Source: Pampus argenteus
Taxonomy: Eukaryota > Chordata > Actinopteri > Scombriformes > Stromateidae
Assembly (NCBI GenBank): GCA_036937835.1
Contig: CM072880.1
Location: 19,612,001-19,676,000, forward strand
Direction of reading: 5' to 3'
DNA length: 64,000 nt
Below, in pieces: positions 56,348 through 64,000 of this stretch (its first letter is position 1; each line of letters opens with the position of its first letter). The notes below the pieces were generated by a model. It saw only the letters and a program-made list of their open reading frames with translations. It was not told the DNA's origin and did no database searches. Position numbers and translations under genes: made by a program.

Positions 56348-57396
56348 ACCTGTTCTAATGGCGCCGCTCCTGGTGGCAGCAGCTCCGTAGTTTTTTTGTT
56401 ATTTTTTTTATTTTTATTTTTTTTATTTTAGTTAATTTTAGTATTTTTTTGTTTTGAAAAATGACCGGATCAATTTTTGTGTACACGCGTGAACAGCTGA
56501 TGGCGCTGAGTAATCCCGTGGTGCTGCCCGGAGACAGACCTGTGGTCCCACAGGAGTTACGGAGGAGACGCCGGGGTAGCAGGTCTGGTACCAAACGGAG
56601 GGAGAGAAGAAAAAGACATAAACCAGCGGTACCAGCGATCATAATGGGAAACGTGGGGTCTCTTGGGAATAAGATGGATGAACTGGCAGCACTGGTGAAG
56701 ACCCAGAGGGAGTACCGCGAGTGTAGCTTTTTTTGTTTTACTGAAACTTGGCTGCACTCGCACATCCATGCTAACAGCGTCGGGTTGCCTGGTTACAGCT
56801 TGGTACATGGAGACAGAGACTGTTCCTCAAGTCGGAAGAAGAAGGGAGGTGGGATTGCACTTTTTGTGAGTGAGAGGTGGTGCAATCCGGGGTATATCAA
56901 CCTGAAGGAACGTCTCTGTTCCCCGGACATTGAACTGTTAGCTGTGGGAATGCGCCCGTATTATTTACCGAGAGTTCACGTCCACCATCGTGATCGTTGT
57001 TTCACCTTATACACCAAGAAGGCTGGCTCTGTACTTGGTGTCCGGCTGGAGACGTTTGGTACTGTGGTGGAGAGGGAAAGCTGAATAAACTGTTTACCAT
57101 CATGGACAATGATCAGCACCCTCTCCATCACACAGTGGACAGATACAGGAAATCTTTCCTGCCACAGGCCATCAGCGTGTATAATAATAGCTAAAATCCG
57201 GTCATATATTATATTATTATATTATATTTTATTTTACTCATTCTTATGTAATTATTATCTTAATTTCTTATTCTTATTTAATTATTCTTATTAATTATTA
57301 TCTTAATTGTTGGTTGTTCTTTTTATTTCATTGTGTTGTATTTGTGTTATGCTGCTGTTACACTCTAATTTCCCAGTTTTTGGGATTAATAAAGTA

Positions 57397-57448
<52 letters not shown>
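56348..57448 (+). mobile_element. APE-type LINE of a second family, internally deleted, nested in L2
   Basis: It inserts after CTCTTAGACC. The start TGTTCTAATGGCGCC and a T-rich stretch form the 5' UTR. The frame at 56461-57084 encodes a basic N-terminus, then an endonuclease part (FCFTETWLHSHI, GGGIALFVSERW, IELLAVGMRPYYLPR). A deletion then removes nearly all of the protein. Only its last residues remain (57115-57194; DRYRKSFLPQAISVYNNS). The 3' end is GGGATTAATAAAGTATATC with a (TATC)n tail. The clade is uncertain. Confidence 0.82.
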
Positions 57449-58710
57449 CCAACCAGGCTGCTTAAAGATGTATTACTTTAGTTAGCCCGTCCTTATTGAA
57501 TATGATTAATCTGTCTTTATTATCAGGATATGTACCACAGTCCTTTAAAATAGCTGTGATTAAGCCTCTTCTTAAAAAAACAACTCTAGATCAAGAGGTT
57601 TTAGCCAATTACAGACCGATATTAAACCTTTCATTCCTCTCTAAGGTACTTGAGAAAGCCGTAGCCAATCAACTATGTGATTTTCTCCACACAAACAGCT
57701 TATTCGAGGAGTTTCAGTCAGGATTTAGAGTAAATCATAGCACAGAGACCGCACTAGTTAAAGTTACAAACGACCTCCTAATGGCATCAGACAAAGGACT
57801 CATCTCTGTACTTGTCCTATTAGATCTTAGTGGCGCATTTGACACCATTGACCATCAGATTCTCTTACAGAGACTGGAATACCAAATTGGCATTAAAGGA
57901 ACCACCCTAGGCACGTTTAAGTCATATTTCCTAGACCGTTCTCAGTTTGTTCATGTTCATGATAATTCCTCCATGCAAACCAAAGTTTCTCATGGAGTCC
58001 CACAAGGTTCTGTATTAGGGCCACTTCTTTTCAGTTTATATATGCTTCCTTTAGGGAACATTATTAGGAATCATTCAATTAACTTTCACACCCAATTATA
58101 TTTATACCACAATTTTCTGATGCTAAATTCAGATAAAACTGAAGTTCTTGTAATAGGACCCAAACACCTTCGAAACTATCATTCCAGAGATTTAGCCTTA
58201 GATGGGATCACCCTGGCCTCCAGCTCCACCGTAAAAAATCTTGGAGTTGTTTTTAATCAAGACTTGTCCTTTAATGACTATATAAAACAACTTTCGAGGA
58301 CTGCATTCTTCCACTTACGTAACATTGCCAAAATCAGACGCATCATTTCTCAAGCGGATGCAGAAAAACTAGTCCATGCATTTGTTACTTCTAGGCTGGA
58401 CTATTGTAACTCTTTGCTATCAGGCTGCTCTAATAAGTCTCTTAAGAGTTTGCAGCTGATTCAGAATGCTGCTGCACGTGTTCTGACAGGAACCAAAATC
58501 AGAGATCACATCTCTTCCATTTTGGCTTCCTTGCACTGTCTACCCGTTAAATCTAGAATAGTGTCTAAAAGTAGATTGGGAGCCAGAGCTTTCAGCTATC
58601 AAGCTCCTCTTCTGTGGAATAAACTACCACTCTGTGTTCGGGAGGCAGACACGATCAACACCTTTAAGAGTAGACTTAAGACTTTCCTTTTTGATAAAGC
58701 TTATAATTAG
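57449..58710 (+). pseudogene. L2 reverse transcriptase lacking the YADD block
   Basis: An open frame of about 404 codons: SLLSGYVPQSFKIAVIKPLL, DLSGAFDTIDHQILL, HGVPQGSVLGPLLFS. At about 58088 the sequence jumps from NHSINFH to TQLYLYHNFLML. This removes the catalytic CYADD and a further block of about 30 residues. A third deletion near 58560 removes about 60 residues before VSKSRLGARAF. The frame stays open but the enzyme cannot be active. Confidence 0.88.
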
Positions 58711-59400
58711 GGCTGGCTCAGGTCATCCCTTAGTTATGCTGCCATAGAACTAGACTGCTGGGGGGACTCACATACTCTCTCGTTCTCTCTCTCTCATTCT
58801 CTCTCTCTCCTTATCTATCCATCTATCTAATCCATCTATCTATCATGTTACTAATTAAACTTCTTCCCCGGAGTTTCTGTGCTCTCTCGTCCAGCAGGTT
58901 CTTGTGGACTGTGTCTGCTGCTGTGGTCCTGCGTGGTGTCTACTGCATGTGTTGTCGCCGTCATCATTGTTGCCATATCCCCATTACAGTTTATAGTAAG
59001 TTAATGATTTGCTACTGTGCATCTGTATCTTTACCACTAGTTTCACTGTTACTGTAATAATTCATCATTCATTGTCATTATTCTCATTTTATCATTGTCA
59101 TTATTTATCATTATTATTCATTGTGAGTGTACAATATGTGTTTGTTGATTTGTTCTGTACATGTGACATCCATTGCACGTCTGTCCGTCCTGGGAGAGGG
59201 ATCCCTCCTCTGTGGCTCTTCCTGAGGTTTCTTCCACCTTTTTCCCTGTTAAAAGGTTTTTTGGTGGGCAAGTTTTTCCTCACTCGAATCGAGGGTCTAA
59301 GGACAGAGGGTGTCACTCCCTGTACAGATTGTAAAGCCCTCTGAGACAAATGTATTTTGTGATTTTGGGCTATTTAAATAAAATTTGATTTGATTTGATG

Positions 59401-61123
59401 AAGTTTAATTAGTAACTTGATAGATAGATAGATAGATAGATGGATGGATGGATGGATGGATGGATGGATGGATTAGATGGATTAGATAGATAGATAGATA
59501 AGGAGAGAGAGAGAACGAGAGAGTATGTGAGTCCCCCAGCAGTCTAGTTCTATGGCAGCATAACTAAGGGATGACCTGAGCCAGCCCTAATTATAAGCTT
59601 TATCAAAAAGGAAAGTCTTAAGTCTACTTCTAAAAGTGTTGATCGTGTCTGCCTCCCGAACACAGAGTGGTAGTTTATTCCACAGAAGGGGAGCTTGATA
59701 GCTGAAAGCTCTGGCTCCCAATCTACTTTTAGACACTATATGAACCACAAGGAACCCAGCATCCTGGGAGCGCAGTGTTCTAGTGGGGTGGTAAGGTACT
59801 ATGAGCTCTCTTAGATATGATGGTGCCTGACCATGAAGAGCTTTGTAAGTTAGTAGAAGAATTTTAAATTCTATTCTAGATTTAACGGGTAGCCAGTGCA
59901 AGGAAGCCAAAATGGGAGAGATGTGATCTCTGATCTTGGTTTCTGTCAGAACACGTGCAGCAGCATTCTGAATCAGCTGCAAATTCTTAAGAGACTTATT
60001 AGAGCAGCCTGATAGCAAAGAGTTACAATAGTCCAGCCTAGAAGTAACAAATGCATGGACTAGTTTTTCTGCATCCGCTTGAGAAATGATGCGTCTGATT
60101 TTGGCAAAGTTACGTAAGTGAAAGAATGCAGTCCTCGAAAGTTGTTTTATATAGTTATTAAAGGACAAATCCTGATCAAAAACAACTCCAAGATTTTTTA
60201 CGGTGGAGCTGGTGGCCAGGGTGATCCCGTCTAAGGCTAAATCTCTGAAATGATATTTTCTAAGGTGTTTGGGTCCTATTACGAGAACTTCAGTTTTATC
60301 TGAATTTAGCATCAGAAAATTGTGGGTCATCCAATTTTTTATGTCCTTAATGCATGCTTGAAGTTTAGTCAAGTGATTGGTTTCATCAGGCTTGATCGAT
60401 AAATATAATTGGGTGTCGTCGGCATAACAGTGAAAGTTAATTGAATGATTCCTAATAATGTTCCCTAGAAGAAGCATATATAAACTGAAAAGAAGTGGCC
60501 CTAATACAGAACCTTGTGGGACTCCATGAGAAACTTTGGTTTGCATGGAGGATTCGTCATTAACATGAACAAACTGAGAACGGTCTAGGAAATATGACTT
60601 AAACCAGCCTAGGGCAGTTCCTTTAATGCCAATTTGGTATTCCAGTCTCTGTAAGAGAATCTGATGGTCAATGGTGTCAAATGCGGCACTAAGATCTAAT
60701 AGGACAAGTACAGAGATGAGTCCTTTGTCTGATGCCATTAGGAGGTCGTTTGTAACTTTGACTAGTGCGGCCTCTGTGCTATGATTTACTCTAAATCCTG
60801 ACTGAAACTCCTCGAATAAGCTGTTTGTGTGGAGAAAATCACATAGCTGATTGGCTACGGCTTTCTCAAGTACCTTAGAGATGAATGAAAGGTTTGATAT
60901 TGGCCTGTAGTTGGCTAAAACCTCTTGACCTAGAGTTGGTTTTTTAAGAAGAGGCTCAATCACAGCTATTTTAAAGGACTGTGGTACATATCCTGATAAT
61001 AAAGACAGATTAATCATATTCAATAAGGACGGGCTAACTAAAGGTAATACATCTTTAAGCAGCCTGGTTGGGATGGGGTCTAAGAGATAGGTTGACAACT
61101 TAGATGAAGAAATTATTGTAGTT
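59401..61123 (-). mobile_element. L2-type LINE, tail-to-tail with its neighbour
   Basis: The minus strand carries ORF2 from STYLLDPIPTRLL-like sequence (about 61100) to the stop at 59587 and about 190 bp of 3' UTR with GATA/GGAT repeats. Neither the rest of the 3' UTR nor the tail is present. The break is at 59400, exactly where the plus-strand L2 ends. The 5' side ends at about 61123. Confidence 0.9.
59587..61098 (-). pseudogene. L2 reverse transcriptase, open RT domain
   Basis: A 503-codon open frame with all RT blocks (PISNLSFISKVLEK, DLSAAFDTIDHQILL, HGVPQGSVLGPLLFS, CYADD) and the C-terminal LKTFLFDKAYN. The endonuclease is missing through 5' truncation, and the 3' tail is missing, so it cannot mobilise itself. 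Confidence 0.87.
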
Positions 61124-62098
61124 AGTAAGTCTTATACTGTTATAGGAAAGATCACAGGGTTACCAGAATAAACAGGTTTCAGGAACATGAAGAAGAGATA
61201 TGCTTCTCACTGATCTCAATGACACGGTTTAAAGTATCAAATTGGCCACGTAAAAATAATCCAGTGAATCTTACTGTACTGTAACCATCCTCCTATTAGC
61301 TCTCTGGACAGTATAAACAGCCTTTTATTGTTGGCTGACCCTGCATAAACATCCGACTGACAGTTCTGCTCAACCACAGCAGGACAAAGAGTTGTTTCAG
61401 TTTATAGTCAGAGAGAGAAAACATCTGCTGTCCACCTCAGCACAGTCCACTCTGGTTTCCTGTGGACATAGTAGTATGATTCTCTTTCACAGTTTCACCA
61501 CACTAAATATCTCAATGTTGTTTTCTCTTCCACGTCTGATGTGTCCTGTACAATTCTCTTAGTTTAACTCACAGTGCTAAACCCTTCAAACTACACATGC
61601 AGGTACTTAGGCTACATTCAGATTGCAGGCAAAAGTGGGCCAAATAATGTTTTTCTGCTCATATGTGACTCAGATCAGTCATTTTCATAATAGTGTGAAC
61701 AGCACAAATCATATGGAATCTGATCTTTTTAATTCTGATTTGGGTCACTTTCATATGTGAGCTCAATGTCACTGGTGAGATTTTTTTGCAATGTCATCCA
61801 CTTTCACTGTGAGATGCATCAAGTAAACTAAGTGTTTTACTGAGAAAGTCTTGTCTTGACATATGTAGTTAAAAGTAGCAAATGTAGTAGTAAATAAATT
61901 ATGAATGAACAGCCAAACTGAAAGATAAAATCAGATCAAAGCAATAAATCTAAATTGAGCACTAAGACTTGCAGTGTGACCAGGTTACAGTCAGCTTTCT
62001 CCAGTAAACTGATTTTTTTAACTGTTGTAGGAAACATTCTGGTAATACATATTAATGTACCACAGCACCATCACCAGCTACCGTTATAGAAGAGCTCA
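61124..62098. other. No feature recognised
   Basis: Unique-looking sequence, possibly intronic or upstream DNA of cnn3. A search by eye for an exon encoding the calponin N-terminus was negative. Confidence 0.35.
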
Positions 62099-62698
62099 TC
62101 TATCTATCTATCTATCTATCTAGTCCATCTATCTAATCCATCTATCTATCTATCATGTTACTAATTAAACTTCTTCCCCGGAGTTTCTGTGCTCTCTCGT
62201 CCAGCAGGTTCTTGTGGACTGTGTCTGCTGCTGTGGTCCTGCGTGGCGTCTTCTGCATGTGTTGTCACCATCATTATTGTTACCATATCCCCATTACAGA
62301 TTATAGTTAGTTAATGATTTGCTACTGTGCATCTGTGTCTCTATCACAGGTTCCACTGCTACTGTAATAATTCATCATTCATTGTAACCTTATTTTATCA
62401 TCCATTGTAATTCATTATAATTCATTGTGAGTGTACAATATGTGTGTGTTGATTGTTCTGTACATGTGACATCATTGCACGTCTGTCCGTCCTGGGAGAG
62501 GGATCCCTCCTCTGTAGCTCTTCCTGAGGTTTCTTCCACCTTTTTCCCTGTTAAAAGGTTTTTTGGTGGGCAAGTTTTTCCTCACTCGAATCGAGGGTCT
62601 AAGGACAGAGGGTGTCACTCCCTGTACAGATTGTAAAGCCCTCTGAGACAAATGCATTTTGTGATTTTGGGCTATACAAATAAAATTTTATTTGATTT
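62099..62698 (+). mobile_element. L2 3' UTR fragment, truncated in the tetranucleotide tract
   Basis: It starts in ATCT repeats and runs through the full 3' UTR to AAATAAAATTTTATTTGATTT. Confidence 0.88.
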
Positions 62699-64000
62699 GG
62701 AAAAATATTACCATAATCTTTGCAGAAAGAGATATGCCCTGGTATTACTGTACTAGATCTTTAGAAGTATAGTGTGGCCATTATCTGAATTAATTGCTGA
62801 GACATCTATAAAATGTCAGAAAAAAGTGAAACCAGCAGACAATCCTAGACAACTGAGAAGATGGAACCAGAGAATAGAGTCATTTTTGCTCAACTCAATA
62901 TCAATTATCAAAATACTTTTATTTTAGTTGATTGACTACACGATTCACTGGCTAATTGCTTCAGCTCTCATCAAAACCAAAAACTGTGGTGTTGTCCATT
63001 TCTCCTACTGTGTTTACAACCATGTGTCTTTAGGTTGAACCACAACTGTGTTGTGACAATCAGCCTGACTAGATTGTTAGTTATTGTTATTAAACTACAG
63101 ACGTCTTGAGGACAAAAGCATTTCTTCACTACTTTTCTCCTTCATGTCAAAGAAGGGTTGCTTCATGTCATTTGTCCTCCTACACTGATCAGTAGACACT
63201 TAGTGTCAGTTTCTTCAAAAGCTAAGCTTTGTCATACAACAGACAAAGAATGGAATTATTACGTACCCTCTCTCCTCCTCCCAGTTCCTGTTAAAAGCCA
63301 AAGAGGATGTTGTGTTCCAAACTATGACTCAGTGGAAGGTTAGAGTTAAAGGTTACATATTCTCTGGTCATAATATCAGGGTTGAAAGCTGTGTCATTTA
63401 GGAATTAATGTGAGACACTTTGTGTCTGTGGAGTGTGAAAAAAAGAGAAGAGCTAGAACTATTGGCGTGAAGAGATTTTTCTATTCTTCACTTTCACTGT
63501 CAGACATAATTTTCGAGAAGGCTTGCCAAGAACTTGCAGAAACTAAAAGCAGGCATTGGAAAAAGGGATCTAATTCTCTTGATGGAACCATTAAACTGAG
63601 CTTCTGGGGGAAAAATCTGGAAAGGTTCCACCTGCTGGAAGTGAAAACCAGACAAACCCCCTACCCCTTTTCATCTCTGTACCCAAAAGCATTTCCTGAT
63701 GACAAGACAAAACTGCACACAGTAGAAAAATGGGTTGAGTGAAGCCTGTGCTACTGGCCAACACTCTCAGAAGAATGCAGTGTATGTAGTCTGAACTGGT
63801 TCAGTCACACCGGATCTAAGCAGTGAGTATGATAACAAAATCACCCAACCACAGAGCATGAAAATGACTGATCATACACATGGCCGAGTACTGAACCAAG
63901 GATAAGCAAACATACCAGCTTCTATTCAATAATATGTAACCATCTCTGAAAGTCGCAACATAGCACATACTGTGGTGAGAGAAGCATGTCATCAACTGGA
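62699..64000. other. No gene recognised
   Basis: A 110-codon frame at 63410-63742 shows no domain, and its start lacks support. No repeat was recognised. Confidence 0.35.

Larger units (their letters stand above)
56260..59399 (+). mobile_element. L2-type LINE interrupted by another LINE
   Basis: L2 ORF2 starts at ATAAAACCTGACATATATTT (56260) and reads IKPDIYLDCFSPVDI up to STCLLD (about 56347). It resumes at 57449 with CCAACCAGGCTGCTTAAAGA. The 3' UTR has a short tetranucleotide tract (about 58810-58850) and ends with TTTGATTTGATTTGATG at 59399. Confidence 0.92.

Noticed and set aside
63410..63742. 110-codon plus-strand frame near the right edge
   Set aside because: No family recognised and no neighbouring exon with compatible splice sites.
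61124..64000. Calponin first exon in the right-hand flank
   Set aside because: Scanning the minus strand by eye for a start followed by the conserved N-terminal pattern and a donor site gave no match.

Overview
This window is vertebrate nuclear DNA, most likely from a percomorph teleost fish. It has low gene density, spliced exons with canonical GT/AG borders, and a transposon mix typical of fish (L2, RTE, BEL/Pao, Gypsy, Tc1, hAT and pogo, with many microsatellites). No bacterial operon, CRISPR array, tRNA or rRNA was seen. The only conventional host gene is calponin-3 (cnn3) on the minus strand. Exons 2-7 lie at 48636-51177 and encode 310 residues. The first coding exon was not found, so everything from 51178 to the right edge may be cnn3 intron 1 or upstream DNA.

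Layout. 1-4.2 kb: intergenic DNA with two L2 fragments. 4.2-13.1 kb: a very young BEL/Pao LTR retrotransposon with two 455-bp LTRs differing at two positions and a 5-bp target duplication. Its pol is open, but its gag is broken by a stop, two frame changes and a 5'-truncated L2 insertion. 13.5-19 kb: a decayed hAT transposase, a solo LTR that splits a 78-bp palindrome, a non-autonomous hAT, a Tc1-like end and an L2 3' UTR. 21.8-25.6 kb: a nearly complete minus-strand L2. 26.7-29.4 kb: a Tc1 element next to one solo LTR and interrupted by another. 32.2-38.3 kb: a minus-strand RTE remnant and a local duplication in which one copy holds a hAT element, itself holding a pogo-like element, while the other copy preserves the empty site. 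38.3-45.3 kb: two opposed L2 copies; the second contains a scrambled Gypsy element that in turn contains another L2. 47.9-51.2 kb: cnn3. 51.5-61.1 kb: AT-rich microsatellites, inverted L2 pairs, and a 3.6-kb DNA transposon carrying spliced genes.

The best candidate for something undescribed is 52557-56175. It is bounded by short inverted termini (ACACAGYAAA), a 3-bp AGT target duplication inside a LINE fragment, and subterminal clusters of GTGTTAA/AGAGTTAA-type motifs. It carries its own GC-box promoter region, a six-exon coding gene resembling the teleost SAMD3-like multicopy family (PB1-like N-terminus, conserved C-terminal domain) and a decayed second reading frame with a C2H2 zinc finger. 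No transposase was recognised inside it.

One L2 family dominates, with about 16 pieces covering roughly a quarter of the window. It ends in (TTTGAT)n, most copies are 5'-truncated, and many share a 3' UTR with an internal (ATCT)n tract. Nested insertions with matching target duplications allow relative ages to be ordered at several places.
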